A stretch of 64,000 nt of DNA. It comes from Pseudoxanthomonas helianthi (GTDB taxonomy: Bacteria > Pseudomonadota > Gammaproteobacteria > Xanthomonadales > Xanthomonadaceae). Below are positions 32,343-41,677 of this stretch, one piece after another. A program made the position numbers and the translations under genes. The notes under the pieces are model-generated. The model had not been told where the DNA came from. It was given only the letters and a program-made list of their open reading frames with translations, and did no database searches. Each line of letters starts with the position of its first letter. The stretch's first letter is position 1. The stretch spans positions 413-64,412 of the forward strand of contig NZ_JAGKTC010000001.1 of assembly GCF_017939625.1 (NCBI RefSeq), given 5' to 3'.

Positions 32343-33971
32343 ATGTACCTAGGTTATTACGGACTGCACGAAGCGCCGTTCTCGATCACGCCGGACCCGC
32401 GCTTCGTGCATCTCAGCGAACGCCACCGCGACGCGCTGGCGCACCTGCTGTTCGGCATCGACAAGGGCGGTGGCGGCGGCTTCGTCCAGCTCACCGGCGA
32501 GGTCGGCACCGGCAAGACCACGCTGAGCCGCCTGCTGCTGGAACAATTGCCGGCCGACACGCGCATCGCCCTGGTGCTGAACCCGCGACAGACCGCCGTC
32601 GAGTTGCTGGAAACCATCTGCGAAGAACTGCACATCGACATCGCCGGCAAGCAGGGCTCGGCCAAGGCCCTGGTCGATGCGCTGAACGCCCACCTGCTCG
32701 AAGCCTACGCCCGGGGCCTGCGCGTGGTGCTGCTGATCGACGAGGCGCAGAACCTGCCCGCCGACGCGCTGGAACAGGTCCGCCTGCTGACCAACCTGGA
32801 AACCGATACGCAGAAGTTGTTGCAGATCCTGCTGCTGGGCCAGCCGGAACTGCGCGCGATGCTGGCGAAACCTGAGCTCCGCCAACTCGCCCAGCGCATC
32901 ACCGCGCGCTTCCACCTGACTCCGCTGGATCCGAAGGAAACCGGCGAGTACCTGCGCCATCGCTGGCGCGTGGCCGGCGGCGAGCGTTTCCCGTTCGATA
33001 CGAAGGCCGTGCAGCGCGTGCACACGCGGTCCGGCGGCGTGCCGCGCCTGATCAACGTGATCGCCGAGCGCGCCCTGCTCGCCGGCTACGCGCGCGACAC
33101 CGCCGGCATCGATGCGAAGTTGATCGATGCCGCCGCGGACGAAGTACTGCCGCCCGTCGCCAAGCGCACGTGGTGGCCATGGCTGGTCGCCGCCGGCGCC
33201 GCAACCGTCGCGGTCGCCGCGTTCGCGGCGCTGCAATGGCGGAACGGGCCGACGACGCCCGCCTCGGCTCCGGCGACGACTGCCGTCGAGGCACCCGTGC
33301 GGACACCGGCACCGGCGCCGTCGCGACCGAAACCCGTTCCCGTGGAAGCTGTCGATGCCGCCGCGCTGACCCAGTTGATCGGTGCGACCGGCGACACCCC
33401 GCTGCCTGCCTGGCAGCACCTGCTGGGATTGTGGAAGTTGCCCGCGGACGCGATCACCGTCGATCCGTCGGGCCCCTGCACGCCGGCCGCGCGAACCGAC
33501 GTGCACTGCGTGCAGGGCAGTTCGCGCCTGGACGCGCTGCTCGCGCTCGACCGGCCCTTGTTGCTGCATCTGCGCGATGGCGACGCCAATGCCTGGGCCG
33601 TGCTGCTCGGCGCCGACGTGCGCAATGCGCGCGTGCGCATCGGCCAGCGCAGCGTCGATCTCGACCGGGTGTTGCTGCAATCGCGCTGGGATGGCGGTTA
33701 CGTCGGTCTGTGGCAAGGCCCGGCGATGCTGGTCGCGCCACCTCAACCCCGTACCTCCGGACCTGCAGTGGACTGGATCCGGCATGCCCTTTCGCCAACC
33801 ACCGATGCCGCAGCCGGAACGCCCTACGATGCCGCGCTGTCCCGGGCGGTGCGCGAATTCCAGAACGCGCGCGGCTTGCCGGCGGACGGCGTCGCCGGGC
33901 CGCTGACCCTGATGGCATTGGCCAGCGACGCGCCGGGCCCGCACCTGCTGCGCGTGCTGCAACCGAACTGA
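32343..33971 (+). CDS. gspA: ExeA-type secretion ATPase with peptidoglycan-binding domain
   Basis: A 542-aa GspA/ExeA protein, which with GspB inserts the type II secretin through peptidoglycan. The AAA ATPase has Walker A GEVGTGKT (52-59) and Walker B VVLLIDEAQ (128-136). One membrane span follows at 277-298, then a proline-rich periplasmic region, a peptidase C39-like fold (TPLPAWQHLLGLW onward) and a C-terminal PG_binding_1 repeat (AVREFQNARGLPADGVAGPLTLMAL). The starting MYLGYYGLHEAPFSITPDP is diagnostic. gspB follows 13 nt later. No other gsp gene is in the window. Confidence 0.92.
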   Translation: MYLGYYGLHEAPFSITPDPRFVHLSERHRDALAHLLFGIDKGGGGGFVQLTGEVGTGKTTLSRLLLEQLPADTRIALVLNPRQTAVELLETICEELHIDIAGKQGSAKALVDALNAHLLEAYARGLRVVLLIDEAQNLPADALEQVRLLTNLETDTQKLLQILLLGQPELRAMLAKPELRQLAQRITARFHLTPLDPKETGEYLRHRWRVAGGERFPFDTKAVQRVHTRSGGVPRLINVIAERALLAGYARDTAGIDAKLIDAAADEVLPPVAKRTWWPWLVAAGAATVAVAAFAALQWRNGPTTPASAPATTAVEAPVRTPAPAPSRPKPVPVEAVDAAALTQLIGATGDTPLPAWQHLLGLWKLPADAITVDPSGPCTPAARTDVHCVQGSSRLDALLALDRPLLLHLRDGDANAWAVLLGADVRNARVRIGQRSVDLDRVLLQSRWDGGYVGLWQGPAMLVAPPQPRTSGPAVDWIRHALSPTTDAAAGTPYDAALSRAVREFQNARGLPADGVAGPLTLMALASDAPGPHLLRVLQPN

Positions 33972-33984
33972 CGAGAGCCGGCGA

Positions 33985-34638
33985 ATGTCCCTGATCCTCG
34001 AAGCCCTGCGCAAATCGGAAGCCGAACGCCGCCGTGGCCAGGTACCCGACGTCGCCGCGGAGCTGCCGCCAGCACCCGCGGCGCACGCGCGCCGTTCGCC
34101 GGCATGGCTGCGGCCCGCGATCGTCGCCGGCGTGCTGGTCTTGCTCGGCGCGTTCTGGTGGTCGTTGCGCGATGCGTCCCCACCCGTTCCCGTGGCGCCC
34201 CTTCCGCCTCAGGCGAGCGCGGAAACCGAAGTCGCGCCACCGGCACTGGTCGTTCGTTCGCGTCCGGCGCCATCGACCACCGCGCCATCGCCCGCACAAA
34301 CACAAGCGCGGCCTGCACCGGCGCCCGCCGCGCCACCCGCTTCCACGCCCGCGGCCCCGCAGCCCCAGCCGCCGCAACCTTCCGTTGCGTCCGCTTTGCC
34401 GCCGACTATCGCGCCACCGCCGCTGCCCGCGCCCGAGGACATTCCGACCACGACTGCGTCGCGCACGGAACTGACCATGCACGTGTGGGACGAATCCGCT
34501 GCGCGGCGCTTCGTCATCCTCAACGGCCAACGCATGGGCGAAGGCGATCGCAACGGCGAGTTGCAGGTCGTGTCGATCGAACGCGACGGCGTGGTGATCG
34601 AGCGCAACGGCCAGCGTTCGCGGCTGCGTTTGCCCTGA
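33985..34638 (+). CDS. gspB: GspB/ExeB secretion pathway protein
   Basis: A 217-aa bitopic inner-membrane protein. The N-terminal MSLILEALRKSEAERRRGQVPDV is the conserved GspB cytoplasmic motif. A membrane span (about 42-59) follows, then a long Pro/Ala-rich periplasmic spacer (about 66-155), and the C-terminal GspB domain LTMHVWDESAARRFVILNGQRMGEGDRNGELQVVSIERDGVVIERNGQRSRLRLP. It partners the GspA ATPase encoded just upstream in assembling the secretin. The pair is separated from the main type II operon, as is common in this family. Confidence 0.9.
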   Translation: MSLILEALRKSEAERRRGQVPDVAAELPPAPAAHARRSPAWLRPAIVAGVLVLLGAFWWSLRDASPPVPVAPLPPQASAETEVAPPALVVRSRPAPSTTAPSPAQTQARPAPAPAAPPASTPAAPQPQPPQPSVASALPPTIAPPPLPAPEDIPTTTASRTELTMHVWDESAARRFVILNGQRMGEGDRNGELQVVSIERDGVVIERNGQRSRLRLP

Positions 34639-34669
34639 CGATCGACATAGGAATGTCAAGGTTTCGGGA

Positions 34670-34766
34670 GTGGGAGCGACGTAAGTCGCGAATGCTTTTC
34701 AAGTGAACACGGAACAACTCAGGACAAAGAGCATTCGCGACTTACCGGCAGTGCTCCGGCACTGCC
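34670..34766. repeat. REP/BIME element with 15-bp inverted repeat
   Basis: GTAAGTCGCGAATGC (34681-34695) is perfectly complementary to GCATTCGCGACTTAC (34731-34745). A further hairpin GGCAGTGC-TCCG-GCACTGCC follows at 34747-34766, and the outer GTGGGAG / CTCCCAC ends also match. It lies between convergent gspB and rluF and probably folds into a long cruciform in RNA or DNA. Confidence 0.8.
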
Positions 34767-34821
34767 ACTCCCACACCGGGAGAATTCTGCGGGTGTGCAG
34801 CGCGGCCAGCGATCGCTGGCT

Positions 34822-35559
34822 TCACCAATCGGAATGCCCCGGCAACAGGCCGCGCAGTTCCGCATCGGTCAGGTTGCGCCAGCGACCCGGCTTCAGCTCG
34901 CCGAGCTTGAGATTGTCGATGCGCACGCGGCGCAGTTGCTTGACCCGGTAGCCGAACGCTGTCGCCATCAGGCGAATCTGCCGGTTCAACCCCTGGGTCA
35001 GCACGATGCGGAAACCGAACTTGCCATGCCGGGACGTGCGGCACGGCAAGGTCTGCTGGCCGTGGATCCACAGCCCGCCCTTGGCCATGCCGCGCAGGAA
35101 TTCGTCGGTCACCGGCAGGTTCACCGCCACCAGGTATTCCTTCTCGTGGTTGTTTTCCTTGCGCAGGATCTGGTTGACGATGTCGCCGTTGCTGGTCAGC
35201 AGGATCAGGCCTTCCGAATCCTTGTCGAGGCGGCCGACCGGGAAGATGCGCTGCTCGTGGCCGACGAAATCGACGATGTTGCCCTTGACCGAGCTCTCCG
35301 TGGTGCAGGTGATGCCGACCGGCTTGTTCAGCGCGATGTAGACGTGCCGGCGCTTGCCGGCCTTGGCACTGCGCGCACGCAGCAACTGGCCGTCGACGCG
35401 GACTTCGTCGCCCTCGCCGACCACCGCGCCGATGCCCGCGACCACGCCGTTGACGGTGACATGGCGCGCGGCGATCAGCCGGTCGGCCTCGCGGCGCGAA
35501 CAGAAGCCGGTTTCGGCGATGAATTTGCTGAGTCGGGGCAGGCTGGGGCTTTCGATCAT
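34822..35559 (-). CDS. rluF: 23S rRNA pseudouridine synthase RluF
   Basis: A 245-aa RsuA/RluB/E/F-family synthase. An N-terminal S4 RNA-binding domain (RLSKFIAETGFCSRREADRLIAARHVTVNG) precedes the catalytic domain with GRLDKDSEGLILLTSNGD, where Asp is the nucleophile, and GLNRQIRLMATAFGYRVKQLRRVRI. The length and the KENNHEKEYLV segment point to RluF (U2604 of 23S rRNA) rather than RluE. The ATG at 35559 overlaps the stop of the GGDEF/EAL gene by 4 nt (ATGA), which ties an rRNA modification enzyme to a signalling protein. Confidence 0.88.
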   Translation of the reverse strand: MIESPSLPRLSKFIAETGFCSRREADRLIAARHVTVNGVVAGIGAVVGEGDEVRVDGQLLRARSAKAGKRRHVYIALNKPVGITCTTESSVKGNIVDFVGHEQRIFPVGRLDKDSEGLILLTSNGDIVNQILRKENNHEKEYLVAVNLPVTDEFLRGMAKGGLWIHGQQTLPCRTSRHGKFGFRIVLTQGLNRQIRLMATAFGYRVKQLRRVRIDNLKLGELKPGRWRNLTDAELRGLLPGHSDW

Positions 35560-37985
35560 GCCTGCATTATCGGCCAAGCCTCGCCACCCGCGCCCGCCTG
35601 GCGGATCAATTCCTCCAGCGGACAGGGCTCGTGCAACGCATAACCCTGGGCGAAGTCGATGCCGATGCGCGCCAGCCGCGGCGGGGTTTCCGCCGATTCG
35701 ATGCCTTCGGCGATGGTTTCCTTGCCCAGCGCCCGGGCGACCTGGGCCATCGAGCGCACCATGGCCAGGTCGCTGCCGCCCTTGCCGATGTCGCGGACGA
35801 AGGCGCTGTCGATCTTCACGATGTCGACCGGCAGGTCCTTCAGGTAGGCGAACGAGGACAGACCGCTGCCGAAATCGTCCAGGGCCACGCGGCAACCCCG
35901 TTCGCGCACCGCATCGATGAAGCGTCGCGCGTCGGCCAGGTTGCCGATCATCGCGGTTTCGGTGAGCTCGAAGCACAGCCTAGAGGCGACGGCGGGACGA
36001 CGGTCGAGCCGTTCGGTCACCCGGGCCAGGAAGGCCGGGTCGGCGATGGATTGCGCGGAAATATTGACGTGGCACGAGGCCAGCCGCTGCAGGTGGCCGG
36101 GATGGCGGTCGAATTCGCCGAGCACCGCGTCCAGGACATGCCCATCCACCGCCGTGGCCTGGCCGAAGCGCTCCATCGCCATCAGGAATTCGCCCGGCGG
36201 ATGCAGCACCCCGTCCATGCCGCGCATGCGCACCAGCACTTCGTAGCGCAGGCCCGCCTCCGGCGCATGCAGCGGGACGATCTTCTGCGCATACATCAAC
36301 AGGCGCCGCTCGGCGATCGCCGCCTGCGCGCTGGTCACCCAGTCCAGGTCGTAGCGGCGGCGCGCCAACGCCCGGTTCGCATCGCTGTAGGCGCGGACGC
36401 GATTGCGCCCCTCTTCCTTGGCCAGGTAGCAGGCGGCATCGGCGGCGGACAACAGCCATTCGACGTCGGCGGCGGAAGCGTTGACCTCGACCAGGCCGAC
36501 GCTGCAATGGAACGGCATTTCCCGTCCGTCCCAGCGGAACGACGTGCGCGAAAGCAGGCCGTGGATTTCCTCCATCGTGCGCAGGCCGTGCCCGAGGTCG
36601 GCGCCATGCAGGAACACCGCGAATTCGTCGCCACCCAGTCGGCCCAGCCAGTCGCCGCCCTGCAACTGCTCCGACAGCAGATTGACAAAGCGGCGCAGGA
36701 ACCTGTCGCCGACCGCATGCCCGCAGGTGTCGTTGACCAGCTTGAACCGGTCCACGTCGATGAAGGCCAGCGTATGGACGATGTCGCCACGGCGCGCCTG
36801 CGCCAGGCCCTCGCCCAGCCGACGGCCGATCTCGCGCCGGTTGATCAATCCGGTCAGTTCGTCATGGGTGGCCTGGTGGGCGATTTCGCGGGCCATCGCG
36901 TGGGCGTCGGAAACGTCCTCCAGCAGCACGAAGATCCGGTCCGCCGAAGCTCCCGGGCGCGCCAGCGGCGAAGCGGTCCAGCGCACCCAGCGTACGCGGC
37001 CGTCGCGGGTCAGCAGCCGGCGCTCGCCGGACTGCAGCCATTGCTGCCAATCGGCTCCGTCGGCGGTCCTGTCCAGGTCCTCGGCCGGGACCATGTCCTG
37101 CACGCGCATGTCGCGCAGCTCCGCCAACGACGTGCCCAGCAGCTTGGCCAGCGCTTCGTTGGCCTGGACGATACGGCCGTCCGGCGCGAGCTTCAGCATG
37201 CCCACCGCGGCCTGGTGGAAGGCCATGCGGAATTCGGCCTCGGTCTCGCGCACGTGGCGCAAGGTGTGCTGCATCACCCGCAACGAATACCAGGCCAGCA
37301 GCGCGAACGCGACGGCGCTGGACAGCAGCAGCAGGCGGCGGATCGCCGCGGCGCCGCGCGCCAGCGAATCAGAGAACTCCACCGTCAGCGGATAGATGCG
37401 CGCGTTGATCTCGTACAACCGGCTCCGGTATGCGGCGATCTCATCCGCGTCGGGCGTTCCCCGGCGCCAGCGCGCTTCCAGTTCGTCGGCGATACCGGCC
37501 TGGGTCCGCAGGTCGGCGTCGGTACGTCGCCAGGCCCGCACCGAATCGCGCAGGTATGGCGCATCGGCCAGCAGGCGATAGACCCAGATCAGCCGGTCGT
37601 GGTCCTCGGGCCGGTTGCCGGCCGCGCGCACGTGGCGATACGCGGCCTCGAGGTCCGGCGGGTCGCGATCCAGCGCCTGGCGCAGGGCCAGGTCCTCGAG
37701 CGGAGTGCGCAGGGTCTGGCGCGCCTCGGCCAGGTCGCGCGGATCGCCGCTGCCGGAATAGCGGTACATCGCCAGTACCGACTGCTTCTGCATCTTCGAC
37801 CACAGGCCTTCGGCATTGACGTAGGCGGTGACGCTGGCCTGGATTTCGAGCACCAGCCACGCGCCGAGCATGCCCAGCGCGACCAATCCGATCAGCCAAT
37901 AGGCGCGGCCGGGCAGCCGCCGCAACGCCCTGGCATGGCCACGGTCGATCTCGTCGTCCACCACACGCGCATCCGCCCTCGCCAC
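35556..37985 (-). CDS. Membrane PAS-GGDEF-EAL cyclic-di-GMP protein
   Basis: An 809-aa bifunctional signalling protein. Two membrane spans (about 26-48 and 236-258) frame a ~190-aa periplasmic sensor. A PAS domain (FRMAFHQAAVGMLKLAPDGRIVQANEALAKLLG), a GGDEF domain with intact LGGDEFAVF, and an EAL domain follow. The EAL motif reads EVL (YEVLVRMR), but the other metal and catalytic residues are present: N in HVNISAQS, E in ELTETA, DD in LDDFGSG, K in VKID, E in AEGIES. Both synthesis and hydrolysis of c-di-GMP are possible. The start is GTG 37985, with GGGGGGA upstream. Confidence 0.9.
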   Translation of the reverse strand: MARADARVVDDEIDRGHARALRRLPGRAYWLIGLVALGMLGAWLVLEIQASVTAYVNAEGLWSKMQKQSVLAMYRYSGSGDPRDLAEARQTLRTPLEDLALRQALDRDPPDLEAAYRHVRAAGNRPEDHDRLIWVYRLLADAPYLRDSVRAWRRTDADLRTQAGIADELEARWRRGTPDADEIAAYRSRLYEINARIYPLTVEFSDSLARGAAAIRRLLLLSSAVAFALLAWYSLRVMQHTLRHVRETEAEFRMAFHQAAVGMLKLAPDGRIVQANEALAKLLGTSLAELRDMRVQDMVPAEDLDRTADGADWQQWLQSGERRLLTRDGRVRWVRWTASPLARPGASADRIFVLLEDVSDAHAMAREIAHQATHDELTGLINRREIGRRLGEGLAQARRGDIVHTLAFIDVDRFKLVNDTCGHAVGDRFLRRFVNLLSEQLQGGDWLGRLGGDEFAVFLHGADLGHGLRTMEEIHGLLSRTSFRWDGREMPFHCSVGLVEVNASAADVEWLLSAADAACYLAKEEGRNRVRAYSDANRALARRRYDLDWVTSAQAAIAERRLLMYAQKIVPLHAPEAGLRYEVLVRMRGMDGVLHPPGEFLMAMERFGQATAVDGHVLDAVLGEFDRHPGHLQRLASCHVNISAQSIADPAFLARVTERLDRRPAVASRLCFELTETAMIGNLADARRFIDAVRERGCRVALDDFGSGLSSFAYLKDLPVDIVKIDSAFVRDIGKGGSDLAMVRSMAQVARALGKETIAEGIESAETPPRLARIGIDFAQGYALHEPCPLEELIRQAGAGGEAWPIMQA

Positions 37986-38149
37986 GCATCCCCCCGCGCC
38001 CGAGCGACCTGCATGGTCGGTTGCATCGCGTCCCCGGCCGCGATACCCGCCATCCCTGGTCGTTGACCGGAATGTAGCAGAGCCCGCCGGTCCGCGACGG
38101 GAATGCCGGCACATTCACGTGGTCGCGAACGCGGCCGCACCCCCAGGCG

Positions 38150-39985
38150 TCAGGACTGCTTCGGCGGACCCTTGCGATGCGGCTTCTTCGGCCCGCCGGG
38201 CTTGAACCCCGGTTTGCCGCCGGGGCGTCCCGCCCGCGCACCGAACTTGCGCGGCGGCTGTCCGCCGCCCTCTTCGCCTTCGCCCAGCCGGCTGATGCGC
38301 AGTTGCTGGCCGGAGACCCAGACCTTCTTCAGGTGCATCAGGGTCTCGCGCGGCATGCCTTCCGGCAGGTCGATCACGCTGTGTTCGTCGTGGATGTCGA
38401 TGCGACCGATGTGCTTGCTTTCCAATCCCGCCTCGTTGGCGATGGCGCCGACGATGTTGGCCGGCTTCACCCCGTGCGCATGGCCGACCTCGATGCGGAA
38501 GCTTTCCATGCCGAATTCGGATGCTCCGCGCGGCTTCTTCTCGCGGCGGGGCTTGTCGTCGAAGCGGTTGTCCTCGAAACGGGAGTCGCGCTCGCGCAGC
38601 GGCCTCGACTCGCGAACCCTGTCGCCGAACTCGCGCTGCGCGCGTTCCGGCTTGCGGTCCGGCTCCAGCAGCAGCGGCGTATCGCCCTGCAACAGCTTGG
38701 CCAGGGCCGCGGCGATCTCCACCGCCGGCACGTCGTGCTCGCGTTCGTAATTCTCGATCAGGCCGCGGAATTCGCCTGACTGGCCCGTCGCCAACGCTTC
38801 GCCGATACGGGCGAGGAAGCGTTCGATGCGCTTGTCGTTGACCGCCTCGACGCTGGGCAGCGGCATTTCCTGGATCGGCTGGCGGGTCGCGCGCTCGATC
38901 GCGCGCAGCATGCCCTTCTCGCGCGGGGTGACGAACAGGATCGCCTCGCCGCTGCGCCCGGCGCGTCCGGTGCGGCCGATGCGGTGCACGTAACTTTCGG
39001 TGTCGTAGGGAATGTCGTAGTTCAGCACGTGGCTGATCCGCTCCACGTCCAGCCCGCGCGCGGCCACGTCGGTGGCGACCAGGATGTCGAGCTTGCCGTC
39101 CTTCAGCATGCCGATGGTGCGTTCCCGCTGCGCCTGCTGCATGTCGCCGTTGATCGCCGCCGCGGCCAAGCCGCGCGCCTGCAGTTTCTCGGCCAGTTCC
39201 TCGGTGCCGGCCTTGGTCCGGGCGAACACGATCATCGCGTCGAACGGCTCGACCTCGAGGATCCGGGTCAACGCATCCAGCTTGTGCATGCCGCTGACGA
39301 ACCAGTAACGCTGGCGGATGTTGGTCGCGGTGGTGGTCTTCGCCGCGATGTTGACCTCGGCCGGCTCGCGCAGGTAGGTCTGGGCGATGCGGCGGATCTG
39401 GGCCGGCATGGTCGCCGAGAACAGCGCGACCTGGCGCGATTCCGGGGTCTTCTTCAGCACCGCCTCGACGTCGTCGATGAAACCCATGCGCAGCATTTCG
39501 TCGGCTTCGTCCAGCACCAGCGTGGTCAGGCCCGACAGGTCCAGCGAACCGCGTTCGAGATGGTCGATGACCCGCCCCGGCGTGCCGACGACGACGTGCA
39601 CGCCGCGCTTCAGCGCCTGCAGCTGCGGAGCGTAGCTCTGCCCGCCGTAGATCGGCAGTACGTGGAAACCCGGCAACTTGGCCGCGTAGCGCTGGAACGC
39701 TTCGGCCACCTGGATCGCCAGCTCGCGGGTCGGCGCCAGCACCAGCGCCTGCGGCAGTTTCCTGTCCAGGTCGAGTCCGGACAGCACCGGCAGCGCGAAC
39801 GCCGCGGTCTTGCCGGTGCCGGTCTGCGCGGTGCCGAGCACGTCGCGGCCGGCCAGCAGTGCGGGAATGGTTGCCGCCTGGATCGGCGAAGGCGACTCGT
39901 AGCCGACCTCGGCCAGCGCCGCCTGCACCGGGGCGGACAGGCCCAGAGCGGAGAACGGCACGGTGGTTTCGGAATCGGCGGACAT
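38150..39985 (-). CDS. deaD: DEAD-box RNA helicase (DeaD/CsdA-like)
   Basis: A 611-aa ATP-dependent RNA helicase. Motifs in order: Q-motif SPSPIQAATIPALL, I AQTGTGKT, Ia PTRELAIQ, GTPGR, II LVLDEADEM, III SATM, IV IVFARTK, V ATDVAARGLD and VI HRIGRTGRAG. After a charged linker, an RNA-binding DbpA-like RRM follows (SFRIEVGHAHGVKPANIVGAIANEAGL) and then a basic Gly/Lys/Pro tail (GGKPGFKPGGPKKPHRKGPPKQS). The architecture matches CsdA, which acts in ribosome assembly and cold-stress RNA remodelling. It is monocistronic. Confidence 0.9.
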   Translation of the reverse strand: MSADSETTVPFSALGLSAPVQAALAEVGYESPSPIQAATIPALLAGRDVLGTAQTGTGKTAAFALPVLSGLDLDRKLPQALVLAPTRELAIQVAEAFQRYAAKLPGFHVLPIYGGQSYAPQLQALKRGVHVVVGTPGRVIDHLERGSLDLSGLTTLVLDEADEMLRMGFIDDVEAVLKKTPESRQVALFSATMPAQIRRIAQTYLREPAEVNIAAKTTTATNIRQRYWFVSGMHKLDALTRILEVEPFDAMIVFARTKAGTEELAEKLQARGLAAAAINGDMQQAQRERTIGMLKDGKLDILVATDVAARGLDVERISHVLNYDIPYDTESYVHRIGRTGRAGRSGEAILFVTPREKGMLRAIERATRQPIQEMPLPSVEAVNDKRIERFLARIGEALATGQSGEFRGLIENYEREHDVPAVEIAAALAKLLQGDTPLLLEPDRKPERAQREFGDRVRESRPLRERDSRFEDNRFDDKPRREKKPRGASEFGMESFRIEVGHAHGVKPANIVGAIANEAGLESKHIGRIDIHDEHSVIDLPEGMPRETLMHLKKVWVSGQQLRISRLGEGEEGGGQPPRKFGARAGRPGGKPGFKPGGPKKPHRKGPPKQS

Positions 39986-40062
39986 GGCAGGCTCAGGGCT
40001 GATGGCTGCGTATTGTGCGCCCTGCCAGTGGTGTTGTCGCTCGAATCCGCTTCGGCGAGCCC

Positions 40063-40156
40063 GTAGGAGCGCCCCTGGGCGCGACAGAAAGACTGGCGCT
40101 ACGCGGAAGATTCCGTCGATTGTGAGGTTCACGGTCGCGCCCAGGGGCGCTCCTAC
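40063..40156. repeat. GTAG-headed REP pair (BIME)
   Basis: Two 23-nt units in perfect inverted orientation (40063-40085 and 40134-40156) each begin GTAGGAGCGCCC and contain a GCGCCC...GGGCGC stem. The GTAG head is the hallmark of Stenotrophomonas/Xanthomonas REP families. The TAG of the right-hand unit (40153-40155, leftward strand) is the stop codon of the adjacent EEP-family gene. Confidence 0.88.
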
Positions 40157-41016
40157 AAGGCCGGCCAGCGATACTCCGCCAGCACCGGGAAATGATCGGA
40201 CGGATAGCGGCCATCGCGCTGGTCGGTAATGGTCTGCACGCGGCGGACCTGCAATCCCTTCGACCAGACCCAGTCGATGCGGCGGTCGGCCTTGCCGGTG
40301 AAATCGTGGAACGTGGCCTCGGGCCCGCTGCGGCGTGGCGCGGTCGTCCACGCGTCCTGTAGGGTGGCGGCCAACGCGCGGTAAGCGCCGCTATCGGGCA
40401 CGTCGTTGAAGTCGCCGGTGACCACGACCGGGACGCCCTGCGGCAGCTTCGCCAACCTTTGCGCGATCAACGCCGCCGCACGGGTCCGCGCCTCGCCGTC
40501 CTGCTCACGATACGGGAAATGGGTGTTGAAGAAATAGAAACGCCGGCCGTCGGACTTGCGCTCGAACAGGGCCCACGTGACCATGCGCGGGAACAGGTTG
40601 CCCCAGGTGATGCTGCCGGCGACTTCGGGCGTGTCCGACAGCCAGAAATCCCCGGATTCGACCACACGCAGACGGTCCTTGCGATAGAACACGCCCATGT
40701 GCTCATCGCCGTCGTCGCCGCGCCGGCCGCGACCGAACCACGCGTACTGCGGCAGCCCGGCCACGATGTAATCGCCCTGTTCCTTGAACAGTTCCTGCGT
40801 GCCGAACACGTCGGCATCGGCGCGGCGGATGGTCTGCACCAGCAGGTCGCGCCGCGCTTCCCAGCGGTTCACGCCATCGTCCGCCGGCATCAGCCGCACG
40901 TTGAAGCTCATGACCCGCAGCGTTGGCGGGGTACCGGCCGCCGATGCGGTGACGGCCACCAACGCCAATCCGGCCAACAGGCCGCGGAACATGGCGATTG
41001 CACGGGTTTTCAGCAT
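40153..41016 (-). CDS. Secreted endonuclease/exonuclease/phosphatase-family protein
   Basis: A 287-aa exported EEP-fold enzyme with a signal peptide (cleavage near ASA, residue 26). Metal-binding and catalytic motifs are RVMSFNVRL, GTQELF (Glu), NTHFPYR (His), VVTGDFNDVPDSGAYRAL (Asp/Asn) and YPSDHFPVLAEY (Asp-His). It resembles the secreted group acting on phosphoester or sphingomyelin-like substrates, so it could be a phosphatase or a nuclease. Its TAG stop codon is provided by a GTAG-headed REP element. It is divergent from the sigma factor gene. Confidence 0.85.
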   Translation of the reverse strand: MLKTRAIAMFRGLLAGLALVAVTASAAGTPPTLRVMSFNVRLMPADDGVNRWEARRDLLVQTIRRADADVFGTQELFKEQGDYIVAGLPQYAWFGRGRRGDDGDEHMGVFYRKDRLRVVESGDFWLSDTPEVAGSITWGNLFPRMVTWALFERKSDGRRFYFFNTHFPYREQDGEARTRAAALIAQRLAKLPQGVPVVVTGDFNDVPDSGAYRALAATLQDAWTTAPRRSGPEATFHDFTGKADRRIDWVWSKGLQVRRVQTITDQRDGRYPSDHFPVLAEYRWPAL

Positions 41017-41137
41017 GAATCGATCCTCCGGAGGCGAACGGGCGGAATTTTGCGCTTCGGGATGTGATTTTATCGATTCCGCCGCGAATCACCTCCATGA
41101 CCCGCATCGCACGCCTCGCATAATCGTACCGACGACC

Positions 41138-41650
41138 ATGGAACTCGCCGCCCCGATGACCCAGGACTCACGTCTGCAATTCCGGGAATTGCTGGAAAGG
41201 CACCACGGCATCGTCGTCGGGGTCGCCAGGACCTACGCGTGGAACCCCGAAGACCGCGCCGACCTGGCCCAGGAAATCGCCGCGCAGTTGTGGCGTTCGT
41301 TCCCGCGTTACGACGGCACCCGGAACCTTTCCACCTGGATGTACCGGATTGCGTTGAACGTGGCGATCTCGTACGTCCGCGACAACGGCCTGCGCGGCAG
41401 GCGCGACATGCCGCTGGACGAAGGACTGCACGAACTGGCCGACGACAACGCCGTCGACCACGAACGCGAACAGCACATCCGCCTGCTGCACGCGTTCATC
41501 CGCAGGCAGAAGCCGCTCGACCGCGCCCTGCTGCTGCTTTACCTGGACGACCGCAGCCAGCGCGACATCGCCGAGATCCTCGGCATCAGCGAAACCAACG
41601 TGGCGACCAAGATCGGCCGCCTGAAGCAACGCCTCCGCGAAGAACTCTGA
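41138..41650 (+). CDS. ECF-type RNA polymerase sigma factor
   Basis: A 170-aa sigma-70 family protein. Region 2 is visible as FRELLERHHGIVVGVARTYAWNPEDRADLAQEIAAQLWRSFPRYDGTRNLSTWMYRIALNVAISYVR, and region 4 as LLLLYLDDRSQRDIAEILGISETNVATKIGRLKQRLREEL. ATG 41138 and ATG 41156 are both possible; neither has a strong ribosome-binding site. A CATAAT sequence about 20 nt upstream could be a -10 box. The next gene, 27 nt downstream, encodes a membrane protein in the usual anti-sigma position. Targets are unknown. Confidence 0.87.
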   Translation: MELAAPMTQDSRLQFRELLERHHGIVVGVARTYAWNPEDRADLAQEIAAQLWRSFPRYDGTRNLSTWMYRIALNVAISYVRDNGLRGRRDMPLDEGLHELADDNAVDHEREQHIRLLHAFIRRQKPLDRALLLLYLDDRSQRDIAEILGISETNVATKIGRLKQRLREEL

Positions 41651-41677
41651 CGCAGGCCCACGATAAGGGAAACGCCC

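Noticed and set aside
35631-38066. 811-codon + strand frame opposite the GGDEF/EAL gene
   Set aside because: The - strand reading contains intact PAS, GGDEF and EAL motifs, whereas this frame is low-complexity and domain-free.
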